Shown here in pieces: positions 9,071 to 17,613 of a stretch of DNA of 64,000 nucleotides. This DNA comes from Bradyrhizobium sp. 1(2017). Its GTDB lineage: Bacteria; Pseudomonadota; Alphaproteobacteria; Rhizobiales; Xanthobacteraceae. Under the pieces are notes generated by a model. The model worked only from the letters and a program-made list of their open reading frames with translations. It did no database searches and had not been told where the DNA came from. The position numbers and the translations under genes were made by a program. The first letter of the stretch is position 1; each line of letters starts with the position of its first letter. The stretch lies in NCBI RefSeq assembly GCF_011602485.2, contig NZ_CP050022.2:6158001-6222000 (forward strand). Direction: 5' to 3'.

Positions 9071-9456
9071 GATTTTGATGTGGCGCGCTGACGCTGTTCA
9101 TAATCGCGCTCGCTCGCACTGCTACGGGGAGACTCAATTGTCGGATTATCGTAGACATGCAGGCAGCGCTCCTCATGCGCAACCAGACCTAATTCAACGC
9201 CTTGGGCCTGTGCCTCTAACCGACGTGTAGAAAAGCTCTTGTCCGCCAGCCACAAGTAGCGGGTTGGCCAAGACACCATACCCGGTACGGCGTCGATTTC
9301 CCTCTCGTTTCGACCCAACCTCAATAGGTCCAAATACTGCTCCTGCAGCTCCGCTACCTTGTCTGGCTCTATAGGAGGTCTCCCTACCCGGCCCCGCCGT
9401 GCAGTCTTCTTTGTGATCTCAACCTGCAGTATAACCCAGCTTTTAAAGGTTGAGAA
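9019..9456 (-). pseudogene. Terminase-small-subunit-like HTH fragment
   Basis: The frame is open from 9456 but has no ATG or GTG; the first TTG is at 9333. The translation GRVGRPPIEPDKVAELQEQY, NEREIDAVPGMVSWPTRYLW, LADKSFSTRRLEAQAQG resembles the helix-turn-helix of phage terminase small subunits (a dispersed residue rule, then a PGMPS-type turn and WL-D). The tail overlaps the start of the DUF1254 pseudogene. Most likely a prophage or mobile-element relic with both ends damaged. A different HTH protein is possible. Confidence 0.4.
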
Positions 9457-9458
9457 TC

Positions 9459-10394
9459 ATGCGTAACGAGAGCCCTCCGCCACCAACCCCTGGCCATGAT
9501 GCACCGGAGGCTCCAGAAGGAGATTTCAGTGACGCTATCTTTATTCAACCCGGCATCAGAGATCCGAACGACCCGCGCTACGAGCGAATAGAGCCCGAGA
9601 AAATCACTCCAAACACGGTGCTAAAACCCCTCGACATTGTCCTCTACTTCGATAAACGCTCTAAGATCCTAATGCAGGAGGGTGTAAATCAGCAGGCTTA
9701 TGTGATCGACGATAAGCGCGCGCTATTTCTCCGAGGTATCGTCGGGAGCATTTCGCTCGAAGAGCTTAAGCTAAAACCTGAGGCTTTGGTGGTTCGTGGT
9801 GTGCCCGACCCAATTGCTCCGTACGTAGCCAAGATGCTTTTGAAATACCGTTGGCGCCCGACAATGTTCGGATTCGCTACGAACTTCATACAGATGCATA
9901 ACTATGCACCGTTCCTCTCTGGCGAGCTGTTTCCTCCGGATGTTTCGTACACCACAGATGACGAATACTTCGAACAGTGGTCGCGCTTCGAAAGAGCGCT
10001 AGAGCCTGACGACGCCCTGTTCACTTTCGACCGACAAAGCTTGCTGAGCAAGGTCATTGCTCTCGGAACGCACGGTCCGTTCAGCCATGTTGCTCACTAC
10101 ATCGGCGACAAGAACATTTGGGAAGTCGTTACGACTGGGACGCGGATTGTTCCTCTGGATACGTACCGCTCGCGCAGGTATCGCGTCGCTGCCTACAGAA
10201 ACTACGGCCATAGATACGTTTCACACGAGGAATCCATGGCTCACTTTACCGCCACGGCGGGAAAGCCGGGTTACAACTACGCTGGCGCGTTCTTGGCTGG
10301 CGTAAGAACCTTCTTCGGTGACAAACACCGCTCACCCACAACGCCGAACGGGATAATCCTCAGTGGGGCTTTGACGTTTATCGATCAGGTCTAA
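9459..10394 (+). CDS. Papain-like amidase (NlpC/P60, YiiX type) relative
   Basis: 311 aa from ATG 9459. Residues about 190-285 (DDALFTFDRQSLLSKVIALG, THGPFSHVAHYIGD, NIWEVVTTGTRIVPLDTYRS, then GYNYAGAF) match the permuted NlpC/P60 layout of YiiX/YebB-type proteins, where SHV supplies the catalytic histidine. In that layout the cysteine lies near the C-terminus in an F-C-S-E-type motif. Here the protein ends TPNGIILSGALTFIDQV with no cysteine, so it is either truncated or inactive. The first 190 residues contain a second weaker copy of a similar domain (PLDIVLYFDKRSKILMQEG). Located in an island-like region next to a DUF3800 gene. Confidence 0.6.
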   Translation: MRNESPPPPTPGHDAPEAPEGDFSDAIFIQPGIRDPNDPRYERIEPEKITPNTVLKPLDIVLYFDKRSKILMQEGVNQQAYVIDDKRALFLRGIVGSISLEELKLKPEALVVRGVPDPIAPYVAKMLLKYRWRPTMFGFATNFIQMHNYAPFLSGELFPPDVSYTTDDEYFEQWSRFERALEPDDALFTFDRQSLLSKVIALGTHGPFSHVAHYIGDKNIWEVVTTGTRIVPLDTYRSRRYRVAAYRNYGHRYVSHEESMAHFTATAGKPGYNYAGAFLAGVRTFFGDKHRSPTTPNGIILSGALTFIDQV

Positions 10395-10456
10395 CTCGAC
10401 CCCGACTGGACTCCACTACCTAATCTAACTGCCCGCCACGTTTATTATGCGTACCC

Positions 10457-11479
10457 ATGCATATTTTCATCGACGAGACCGGCACGTTTACCGGGATAGG
10501 CCAGCCCCTCAGCATCTCCATGATTGGAGCGTTGATCGTTCCTGATGCCCGCAAGAGCAGCCTGGAACGCGAATACGGAAAACTGCGTAAGTACCTGCCG
10601 ACCGAGAAGGGCGAGGTCAAGGGAAAGCGGATGTCCGAGAAGGATATCGCGAAGCTCATGCCGATCCTCCGGCATCACGACGTCATCTTTGAGGTCGCCG
10701 CTATTGATCTCGGCCTACACACCGAAGACGGTATCCGGCGCAATCAAGCGGCCCGCGCAGAAGCGATGACGAATGGCCTCACCGACAAACACCATCAGTC
10801 GATGATCGATGCGGTCTGGAAGGCTCGCCACGAGCTGGAGAACTACAGCTTACAGCTCAACATTCAGAGCGCGATCATATTCGAGCTGATCGACCGCGTC
10901 CTTGAGCATGGGACGATGTACTACTGCCAAAGACGTCCAATGGAGCTTTCAGCCTTCCACTGGGTGATTGATGCCAAGGGCGACAACTCCATCCCGACGC
11001 CCTGGGAGGAATGGTGGACGATGTTCATCAAGCCGGCCCTTCAAAGCAAGATGGCGCGCGACCCCATGGGCGCCATCAAAATCGGCGATTACTCGCACAT
11101 GAAGAGATTTGAGTTCGACGAAATTTCCGACTTCATGAGGGATATACTGAATCCAAAGCCGGACGGCCCGAAGCCGATGAACCTCGGTCTGGTGTTATCT
11201 GAAAGCCTGCGCTTCTCGAAAGACCCGGAGCCTGGTCTGGAGATGGTCGATATTCTCACTAACGCGACCCGGCGCGCATTGAGGGGCAGTCTTCAGCCTG
11301 AAGGTTGGCAGGAGATCCCAACCATCATGATTTCGCGAAACCCACACACGATCCAGTTACTTTCGCTGGACTCCAACGTTCCCGAAAGCATGAAACTTCC
11401 CTATGGAAAGACAGTTATGGACTTCCACAAAACTGCAAAGTCGATGCTCACTGAAAGGAATAGGAAGGCCAAATGGTGA
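10457..11479 (+). CDS. DUF3800 domain protein
   Basis: 340 aa. It begins HIFIDETGTF, the metal-binding D-E signature of DUF3800, a family with an RNase-H-like fold. A second conserved region includes FHWVIDAKGD in mid-protein and a late LEMVDILTNATRRAL. DUF3800 proteins are typical cargo of genomic islands, prophages and defence loci; a nuclease role is inferred from the fold, not shown. It follows the amidase-like gene by 62 bp on the same strand, so the two may be co-transcribed. Confidence 0.8.
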   Translation: MHIFIDETGTFTGIGQPLSISMIGALIVPDARKSSLEREYGKLRKYLPTEKGEVKGKRMSEKDIAKLMPILRHHDVIFEVAAIDLGLHTEDGIRRNQAARAEAMTNGLTDKHHQSMIDAVWKARHELENYSLQLNIQSAIIFELIDRVLEHGTMYYCQRRPMELSAFHWVIDAKGDNSIPTPWEEWWTMFIKPALQSKMARDPMGAIKIGDYSHMKRFEFDEISDFMRDILNPKPDGPKPMNLGLVLSESLRFSKDPEPGLEMVDILTNATRRALRGSLQPEGWQEIPTIMISRNPHTIQLLSLDSNVPESMKLPYGKTVMDFHKTAKSMLTERNRKAKW

Positions 11480-11482
11480 TAC

Positions 11483-11830
11483 CTAACGGCATCCAACCTC
11501 GCCCCAGCTCACTATCTCATTAAACCGGTTATCTAGCGCCCGGCCATCATCGAGCAGCAAAAAGGCGTGCCCCTCACCGCTCTTGAGGTTGCAGGCCCAC
11601 ATGGTGGCGTGAATGCCCTGCTTGGCCAGCTCGGTCTTCTTGGTGAAGGCGATGTCGGTGCAGTTGCCGGGCTCTCCGGGCTTGAGAACCCGGGCATACG
11701 TAAGCTTCCGGATGTAGTGGCTGTAGGGATGGTCGCTGTTCACTGAGGTGTTGATGGTCTCCACCATCGAGGGCTCCGCACAGGCGGTCAGAGCCAGGCC
11801 AGCGAGCGCGAAGGGCCGGCTAAAACCCAC
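11483..11830 (-). CDS. Transglutaminase-like cysteine peptidase, lipoprotein
   Basis: 115 aa from a GTG at 11830, chosen because it places a lipoprotein signal (FALAGLALTAC, lipobox LTAC) right at the N-terminus. A longer frame to 11920 runs antisense-like through the neighbour. The mature part has GNCTDIAFTKK, GEGHAFLLLDDG and LDNRF, giving Cys, His and Asp in the order of the bacterial transglutaminase-like cysteine proteinase (BTLCP) fold. Likely tethered to a membrane in the periplasm. The start overlaps the end of the truncated H-NS gene by 11 bases, suggesting a deletion joined them or that they are coupled. Confidence 0.65.
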   Translation of the reverse strand: MGFSRPFALAGLALTACAEPSMVETINTSVNSDHPYSHYIRKLTYARVLKPGEPGNCTDIAFTKKTELAKQGIHATMWACNLKSGEGHAFLLLDDGRALDNRFNEIVSWGEVGCR

Positions 11831-11996
11831 GTAAGCCGAACCCGTTACGCAAAGGAGCTTCTTGAACGAGCGCCCCAACCCTTTCTGACTCCGCCAAAAG
11901 CTCTTTCTGGCGCGCGGCAACCTTGTCAGCGAGTGTCTGAGTGACCTTGTCTCTCAGGGCGGCGAGTTCTTCGATGGAAAGAGATTCGATTTGCAT
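11820..11996 (-). CDS. Truncated H-NS family protein (oligomerisation domain only)
   Basis: 58 aa from ATG 11996. MQIESLSIEELAALRDKV, TQTLADKVAARQKELLAESE is the N-terminal coiled-coil dimerisation part of the H-NS-like proteins of rhizobia. After VGALVQEAP the sequence becomes unrelated and stops. The C-terminal DNA-binding domain (usually with a GRG- or RGP-type loop) is absent. If made, it could pair with full-length H-NS and act as a dominant-negative partner, as known for H-NST-type proteins; otherwise it is a remnant. Confidence 0.65.
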   Translation of the reverse strand: MQIESLSIEELAALRDKVTQTLADKVAARQKELLAESERVGALVQEAPLRNGFGLRGF

Positions 11997-12166
11997 GGAG
12001 CAATGAAGCTCCCGAACAGTTGAGAACGCAAAGGGCACAGAAGTGCTTTTAGTCGCCCGCAAACCGCCCGCAATCCCTGCCCTTTGGCGCAATTTGCTGC
12101 TATTTAGTGCCCCGTCCCGCCTGTAACGACGGAAAATCCGCAAACGTTCCCAAGGAGATAAGAAAA

Positions 12167-12208
12167 ATGCGTTACCTCCACACCATGCTGCGCGTCAGCA
12201 CGCTCTAG
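12167..12208 (+). pseudogene. gloA: Stub of a lactoylglutathione lyase gene
   Basis: A strong AAGGAG at 12152-12157 precedes ATG 12167 and 13 codons, MRYLHTMLRVSTL, then a stop. This is the N-terminus of glyoxalase I (family pattern M-R-LHTMLRV-DL). Nothing after it matches the enzyme, so the gene is cut off. The ribosome site is still intact. Confidence 0.6.
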
Positions 12209-12272
12209 TGGGTGGAACGCTCTATGCGATCGGGTCTGCAATTCATTGGAATATGTAGCGCCGTAACTTCCA

Positions 12273-12476
12273 CTACTGAAATAGATCGACGGGGTCGACA
12301 TTGAGCGCTTCTGCAAGCTGCTCAAGCGCGTCGACGGTTGGCGCGTTTTCCTCACGCTCAATCATACCGATGTAGTTGCGATTCAGCCCTGCTCGATCAG
12401 CCAACTCTTCTTGAGTGAGGCCGCCTTTTCGTCGCAGACGCCGAAGATTCCTGGCTACCAATCGCCGCAACTTCAT
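12273..12476 (-). CDS. XRE family transcriptional regulator
   Basis: 67 aa, one lambda-Cro-type helix-turn-helix: ARNLRRLRRKGGLTQEELAD, RAGLNRNYIGMIEREENAPT, then LEQLAEALNVDPVDLF. The length and the DPVDLF ending are typical of compact XRE repressors. It is divergent from a 137-aa unknown gene at 12554, and a perfect 16-bp palindrome lies between them, 35 bases upstream of its start, so autoregulation and control of the neighbour are likely. Confidence 0.92.
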   Translation of the reverse strand: MKLRRLVARNLRRLRRKGGLTQEELADRAGLNRNYIGMIEREENAPTVDALEQLAEALNVDPVDLFQ

Positions 12477-12510
12477 GCGGCAAGACGGCCCTAAACACTA
12501 CTTGATCTCC

Positions 12511-12526
12511 ACCTAGTATACTAGGT
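12511..12526. promoter_or_regulatory. Perfect 16-bp palindromic operator
   Basis: ACCTAGTATACTAGGT is its own reverse complement. It sits between the divergent XRE gene and the unknown gene at 12554, where an XRE dimer would bind. Confidence 0.75.
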
Positions 12527-12553
12527 ATTGTCGACCTATTCAGAGTGTTTCTT

Positions 12554-12964
12554 ATGGTCGATGCTCCGCCTCAGACGGTTGATCCATTTGTAGATCTCGT
12601 CAACAGACCCAATGGCCGTTTCGCCCTCGTTGGCTATCGGGCGACGGGACTGGATCATACGTTGACGAGTGTCGAACTTCCTATACTGATGCTCGAGCAG
12701 GCAATCACGACGGGTCTCGAGATATTCACCAAGATCACTCCTGCAGGGGAAATAGTGTCCAACATCTTCGGCTCGTCCAACGAGGCGTTGTCATGTCCCC
12801 CCTCCGTCGCCACGATAGACCAGTTAGTCTCGCAGGCCGTCAGCCCAAACAATCTCCGGCTGGAGGAGGCTTCATCGACGGAACTAGATGAGCTCTTGAG
12901 ATCACTCGAGCTAGCAGTGCAGCACGTAAGAGCCGCGCTTATGCAGAAGCCCGCCGCCGTTTAG
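12554..12964 (+). CDS. Unknown protein divergent from an XRE regulator
   Basis: 136 aa from ATG 12554; a GTG three codons earlier is an alternative. Short hydrophobic stretches (ALVGYRATGLD, VELPILMLEQAI) and a C-terminal amphipathic helix (LDELLRSLELAVQHVRAALM) are visible, with no transmembrane segment or known catalytic motif. The only contextual clue is the shared palindrome with the XRE gene, an arrangement used by toxin-antitoxin and phage-immunity pairs but also by ordinary regulated genes. Unrecognised family. Confidence 0.6.
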   Translation: MVDAPPQTVDPFVDLVNRPNGRFALVGYRATGLDHTLTSVELPILMLEQAITTGLEIFTKITPAGEIVSNIFGSSNEALSCPPSVATIDQLVSQAVSPNNLRLEEASSTELDELLRSLELAVQHVRAALMQKPAAV

Positions 12965-12969
12965 CTCTC

Positions 12970-13260
12970 GCGTCATGTGGCCCGTCCGGCTTGCGATACG
13001 CCGTCGCGCTGGACGTCGCGCTGGTGCGCTCGGATAAGACGAGCGGCAGCTCTTCTTTATGCGCACTAGACGCGCCTTGACCACAACACGACGTTGGCCC
13101 TGGCCTCTTCCCCGTCCGGCCAGCACCGTGCCGTGTGCGCGCCCGGGTCCCACCCGGTCGCCCGAAGGCTTGACGTGCGATGCAAGCCGACACCGGCCTC
13201 TTCAGCCGCCTGCCGCACCCGTCGCAGATAGGTCTTCGGTCTCTTGGCCTGCGATTACCA
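12970..13260 (-). pseudogene. Remnant of a DUF3363-type relaxase
   Basis: Several minus frames together reproduce the N-terminal part of the relaxases of rhizobial integrative conjugative elements. RPKTYLRRVRQAAEEAG matches the KTF-QVLRAAQKAG segment. Then come RRVVVKARLVRIK (the VVKARVVRL segment) and, one frame away, ARLIRAHQRDVQRDGVSQAG (the ARAHLRYIQRDGVTRDG segment). At least two frameshifts and a stop break it, and the catalytic and DUF3363 parts are gone. Confidence 0.55.
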
Positions 13261-13279
13261 ATCCGGCCGAGCTTGACCT

Positions 13280-13360
13280 CAAATTCGTAGCTGTCGACGC
13301 AGTGCGTGACGCAGCTCCCCTCGAGAAGAGACCGCGGATAACGAATCCGATCGCGGTCAT
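13280..13360 (-). pseudogene. Stub of a DUF736 gene
   Basis: ATG at 13360 preceded by AAGGAG eight bases upstream reads MTAIGFVIRG, the characteristic start of DUF736 proteins of conjugative islands. The following sequence is scrambled by indels. It lies between the relaxase remnant and the ParB-like gene, the usual neighbourhood of DUF736. Confidence 0.5.
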
Positions 13361-13683
13361 GGTCTGTCTCCTTCGTTGCCGCAAGGCGCCGATGCCCTGC
13401 GATGGCGAGACCGTCATGGCGGCCGGCCCCCATCCGAACCCTTGGGGCGAAGCACAGCGGAGCACCCGAGTACGCTCCTTTTTTGCAGCGAAGCGGCCGC
13501 GAGGAGCCGGCTTGCCGGCGGGGAAAAAAGGAAGCGTGCGAAGGTTTCGGATGGGGGGCGGCTGCCATAGGTCGTAGCGCCATAAGCAGGGAATCGTCCT
13601 CTTCGGGCGAAGGAAACAGGCCTTGCCGCAGAGCACCCGTCACCGTGCAGAACAGCGCTTTGGGCGACGGTTCGGCGGACGCG
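13361..13683. other. Intergenic in decayed element backbone
   Basis: GC-rich with homopolymer runs. Long overlapping frames on both strands are compositionally biased and show no family. No gene supported. Confidence 0.4.
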
Positions 13684-15741
13684 TCACCTCGACTTTCTCG
13701 CGATCCTGACCAGATTATTTCGTTCGGCAAGCGGCTCGGTTTCGTATCTGAAGCGTGGTCGTGGTCCGCTATCAAGTCGAATTCGGCGATAGTAGTTGGC
13801 CGCGTAGACAACGATTGAGCTCGCGAACCGCCCAACGAAATCGCATCTAAGAGCTCGATCAATTCCACAATTCGACGCGTCAAATCGTGCTTGAGGTGCC
13901 CCGGGAACACCTTCGCGCACAGCCTCGATGATGCCCGCCTTGGTGACCCGGCCCAGATAATTCCGCACCGTCGGCCGCCAATATCCCGTCATGTCGAGGG
14001 CGACGGCCTCGGCCAAACGGCTGGCCGCGATCAACGCACGCGGCCTCAAGTCAAATGGCAACTTGACCGCGTTGACCGTCAATGCCGTACAATGGGCGAA
14101 CAGCGCCATGCGGCTGTCGTGATCGAGTTCGGTTACGAAGTCCCACAGCCTGGCGACGTCTCGCGGCATCTGCCTCGCCCAATTGGCATGGCGATCCGAC
14201 CACGCCTTGCCAGCCGGAGTGTCCTCGATTCCGGTCGCATGCGTGGCCAAATCCGTCTTCACGGGTTGGATGCCGACCACATGGGCATTGGCCCCGATAT
14301 AGAAGATTTGGGCGGCGAGCGCGTGCGTAACAGCCACGATGGCAACGTCCGGCTGCTCACTCAGGTTGAGACGCAGCCCCAAGGTGCGATGCGCGGTGAG
14401 GTCACGAACGAGGGTGTCGGACAGTCGCTGTTCTTCCTCTTCGTCTTCGTCCTCGTTCTCTCCGCCCTCTCCGTCACCATCGCGCGTGGCTTGATCGTCT
14501 CCTTCTCCCTCCTCATCCGAGACCGAAGCTTCGCCTTCCTGTCCACTTTCTGCACGGGATTTGTCGTCCTCAGGACGGATGAAACCGCGCTCGATCCTGA
14601 TGGTGCCGTCATGATCGAGGATGACGAACGCACCTCCGCGCGCGACATCGCCGGGATCGTAGGCCTGCCGCTTTGCCTCCAGCTGCTCGATTTTGGTCTC
14701 CAGTTCACCGAACCGAGCATCCACCTCATCGGGTAGTTCCTCGGCCGTCTGATGCTGTTCGGTCAGCCAGTCGAACTCGGTTTGAGCGGCATGAAGGGCG
14801 GACCGATCCTCCGCCGAAAGTTCGACCGGATGCGGGTAGGCGCGACGCATGCCGTGGGCGTGCGGGAAGTCGAGATGGGGCTCGGTCCACTTCCATCCCT
14901 CGGTCGCCCGCAAGGCATCCGCCTCGCGGCCAAGCCGTGCCGTCACCAGCAAATCGAGCAGCGCTACGTCTTCGAGATAGCCGCCGCCATCCTCGGTAAA
15001 GAGATCGCGCAGGATCGTCCCGCCCGCCTCCACGTAGGCCTCCAGCCCGACAAACCGCGCCCGGCGATCAGTTGCGGCAATGTGAGTTTCGGTGAGGAGA
15101 CGGCGGATGGTGCTGGCATCACGGTCGTGAGACAGGCGCTCATAAACGCTCTCCTGCCGGCCCTGATCGTCGGTGATGGCAAAGGCCATCAACTGCTCAA
15201 GGGTCAGATCGCCGTCGCGATAGAGCTGGACCAAATTTGGGGAAACGGCCCCCAAACGCAGGCGCTGCCGCACCACATGCGGCGTCACCCCGAAGCGCGC
15301 GGCGATCTCCTCCGCACCGAAGCCACGCTCCTCCGCAAGCCGCCTGAACGCCTCGAACTGGTCGGCCGGATGCATGTTTTCCCGGGTGACATTCTCGTCC
15401 AGGCTGATCTCGTGGGGGTCATTTGCGGTGTCGATGATGCAGCGGATCGTCTCGGTCTTCTTGATCTCCTTCCGCTTCACCCGCAAAAGCTGGGCAAGCC
15501 GCCTGCCCTCGCCGATGGTCACGAGATAGAATCCGGTAGCGGCTCCCTCCTCATCCAACTCCGGCTCGACCACCAGATTTTGCAAGATGCCCTTGGCGGC
15601 AATACTCGCCGCATAGCCCTCGATCGCCGCCTCGCTGTGCGGCATCTTGCGCGCATTGTTCGGTGACTTCTTGAGCTTGTTGAGCGGAATGAAAACCTCC
15701 GCCCCGCTCGCGGGAATGATTTCAACGTGGTTTGCCGACAT
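13684..15741 (-). CDS. ParB/RepB/Spo0J-like partition protein of a mobile element
   Basis: 685 aa from ATG 15741, with GGAAG upstream at suitable spacing. The N-terminal ParB nuclease-like domain has the core VFIPLNKLKKSPNNARK, then VTIGEGRRLAQLLRVKRKEI and the box LDENVTRENMHPADQFEAF. The KorB-type HTH follows (GAEEIAARFGVTPHVVRQRL). A long acidic linker (EDKSRAESGQEGEASVSDEE region) separates a C-terminal domain ending WRPTVRNYLGRVTKAGIIEA. After VREGVPG the usual C-terminal helix is replaced by about 60 unrelated residues, so the end is altered. Such proteins are encoded on rhizobial plasmids and ICEs near ardC, DUF736 and relaxase genes. Confidence 0.85.
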   Translation of the reverse strand: MSANHVEIIPASGAEVFIPLNKLKKSPNNARKMPHSEAAIEGYAASIAAKGILQNLVVEPELDEEGAATGFYLVTIGEGRRLAQLLRVKRKEIKKTETIRCIIDTANDPHEISLDENVTRENMHPADQFEAFRRLAEERGFGAEEIAARFGVTPHVVRQRLRLGAVSPNLVQLYRDGDLTLEQLMAFAITDDQGRQESVYERLSHDRDASTIRRLLTETHIAATDRRARFVGLEAYVEAGGTILRDLFTEDGGGYLEDVALLDLLVTARLGREADALRATEGWKWTEPHLDFPHAHGMRRAYPHPVELSAEDRSALHAAQTEFDWLTEQHQTAEELPDEVDARFGELETKIEQLEAKRQAYDPGDVARGGAFVILDHDGTIRIERGFIRPEDDKSRAESGQEGEASVSDEEGEGDDQATRDGDGEGGENEDEDEEEEQRLSDTLVRDLTAHRTLGLRLNLSEQPDVAIVAVTHALAAQIFYIGANAHVVGIQPVKTDLATHATGIEDTPAGKAWSDRHANWARQMPRDVARLWDFVTELDHDSRMALFAHCTALTVNAVKLPFDLRPRALIAASRLAEAVALDMTGYWRPTVRNYLGRVTKAGIIEAVREGVPGAPQARFDASNCGIDRALRCDFVGRFASSIVVYAANYYRRIRLDSGPRPRFRYETEPLAERNNLVRIARKSR

Positions 15742-15783
15742 GATCATTCTTCCTTTTGCTTCCATGGGTGCAAGGCGCACCAC

Positions 15784-16663
15784 GCGCCTGCACCCCTGCC
15801 CGTCGGCGAGATCGGGGGTAGCAAGTGCCAGGGCGACCCGAGCGGAGGGGGATCACCCGCCCGATGAGGGCCGCTCGATAGAAGCGGGTCTGCACGGGCG
15901 CATGTGAGCCGTTCGAGAAAGTGACGACCCAGCGGTAGCCCGGAAGACCGGGGAGACCGCTCGGGTCGGCGCCGGCGCCAGCCGGCGCTTTACCCTGGCG
16001 GGCGCGAGGGGCAGTGCCCCTGAGACTTCGAGCGATGGAATGTCGAGCAAGCCAGCGCAGGCTAAAACTAGCCAATCGAAAACAAGAGCAAGAGTGAGAA
16101 AATCAAAAGAGGCACCCGCAGGAGGGTCAGCATAGCGCCGACGCGGTACGCGGCGGGACCCGGGACCGAGTGCAGTCGCGAGACCGGTTTAACAAGGCAC
16201 CCGCGCGACGGGCAGTGATAGCGGTGCCGCGAAGCGGCAGCCCTTCGTGCGAGTGCCTCCGGCGAGCGACACATTATATCTACTGCTTGCGCGAGGAATC
16301 GAAGCCGAAGGCCGAGACGCGAAGCGGTTCGGTTCACCAGAGCCCGGTGCGGCGATTGCCGCACGCGCCCAGATAGAAATAACACAGGAACAAGTTTGAT
16401 GAATATGAACTTCATCGCGAGCCTTTGTGTTCGCGACGCCGATTGGACTCTAGCGCACTGGAAGATGCCTTTCCGCTCTTCCTTGTGCGTTGCAGGTCGC
16501 AAATTTTGGCTTTCGACCGCCATCCATCGCGGTCGCATAACCTCGAGCGCACAGTTCGCAGCCGCTTATCGGAATCCAGACCTCAAGCTCCCTTCGTCGC
16601 CATTCCCAGCCATGCATAGGAGGGGTACGAATGGCGGGCGCTGTCCTATCAGGAGCCATTTCG
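15784..16663. other. Long intergenic stretch upstream of the ParB-like gene
   Basis: 880 bp. A minus frame (15722-16075) contains a protein-like run, PSGLPGLPGYRWVVTFSNGS, that may be a decayed small gene. The remainder has only compositional frames. No terminal inverted repeats or transposase seen. Confidence 0.4.
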
Positions 16664-16920
16664 ATGCTGATGACGAGTGAACTGGGACGTCGGAAACGGA
16701 CATTGCACGAATGCGAGATCCATGTGATCCAGGGAGCCGGCGCCATCCACGAATGCGAGAAGCATGGTTGGATGCAGGATCGTGCCGACCGGCATGCGCG
16801 GGAGCGCGCTTTTGAGACCGCCTGTCGAGACCCGCCAGCACGAGTCTCCACTGATGAAGCGGTGGCCGAGGTTCGCGGGTGTTGGAATCGATCGGCGATA
16901 CCTGCCCGGAATGTCCCTGA
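16664..16920 (+). pseudogene. Small conserved protein, frameshifted near the end
   Basis: ATG 16664 follows AGGAG at 16651-16655. Frame 1 gives MLMTSELGRRKRTLHECEIH, VIQGAGAIHECEKHGWMQD and RARERAFETACRDPP-like residues. At about 16872 it diverges to a non-family tail, whereas the next frame continues VLESIGDTCPECP and stops at 16920. Loss of one base in GTTCGCGGGTG accounts for this. The intact protein would have a C-terminal CPEC pair plus histidines, suggesting metal binding. A small hypothetical type I associate with Bradyrhizobium. Confidence 0.65.
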
Positions 16921-16935
16921 CTAAGCGGATAGCGT

Positions 16936-17613
16936 CTATTTGAGTGCTTGAGACCTCTGTCTCATCTCCCTGTTTTCGAGATACACGACCCCGTTTCGGG
17001 CCGAGCTGCTGATGAACTCTGCGACAAAGGCGCGTCCGATATCATCCTGCTCGATCACGCCAAACCGTCCAGGGATCAGACGGCCCAACCAGGCGACATA
17101 GCGTGGCGTGTGAGCATTGCCCGCGATGATTCCGGGCCGAAAAATTGCCAGACGTTGGAAACCGATCGCTTGAACCGTCTCTTCCTTGAGCCCCATGACC
17201 CGCACGTAACGAACCCTGCTTTGCGAGGTGCTTCCGACCGCCGATAGCAGAGAAAACTGTGTGATACCTCCAGCCCGGCAACCGCGGGCAAAGTCACCAA
17301 CCGCGCCGATTTCGAGCGCCTTTAGCTCTTCCTCACTCCACTTCAGGCTGCCTTGACCGACTCCGACACAGCATGCCCCAAAGACAGTATCGCCTTGCGC
17401 AATCATGCTCCGGGCAAGCTTGGTGACCTCTGACGGAAACTCGGTGGCCGCCGTATCCAGAACCACCTGCCGCACACGGGCATCAGCGCTCAGGGAAATT
17501 GACCTACGATTGACCATCACGACTTCAATGCAGGACGGTTCCGCGGTCAGGGCGCGCACCACCGCAGTCCCCACCTGCCCCGTGCCACCGACGATCAAGA
17601 CACGAAATGCCAT
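16936..17613 (-). CDS. NAD(P)-binding atypical SDR (NmrA/HTATIP2-like)
   Basis: 225 aa. The N-terminal Rossmann motif is VLIVGGTGQVGTAVV (GGTGxxG of the atypical/extended SDR5 class). FSLLSAVGSTSQSRVRYVRV then MGLKEETVQ gives the S-x-Y-x-x-x-K-like region seen in HTATIP2/TIP30 relatives, followed by LAIFRPGIIAG. Probably a cytosolic NAD(P)H-binding protein, possibly regulatory rather than catalytic. Single gene; the next gene downstream is oriented oppositely. Confidence 0.8.
   Translation of the reverse strand: MAFRVLIVGGTGQVGTAVVRALTAEPSCIEVVMVNRRSISLSADARVRQVVLDTAATEFPSEVTKLARSMIAQGDTVFGACCVGVGQGSLKWSEEELKALEIGAVGDFARGCRAGGITQFSLLSAVGSTSQSRVRYVRVMGLKEETVQAIGFQRLAIFRPGIIAGNAHTPRYVAWLGRLIPGRFGVIEQDDIGRAFVAEFISSSARNGVVYLENREMRQRSQALK

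Noticed and set aside
12939..13910. Long 323-aa minus frame across the ParB end and downstream
   Set aside because: Composition-driven; it mixes out-of-frame pieces of relaxase and DUF736 remnants.
13891..14736. 281-aa plus-strand frame opposite the ParB-like gene
   Set aside because: Shadow of a strongly supported coding frame.
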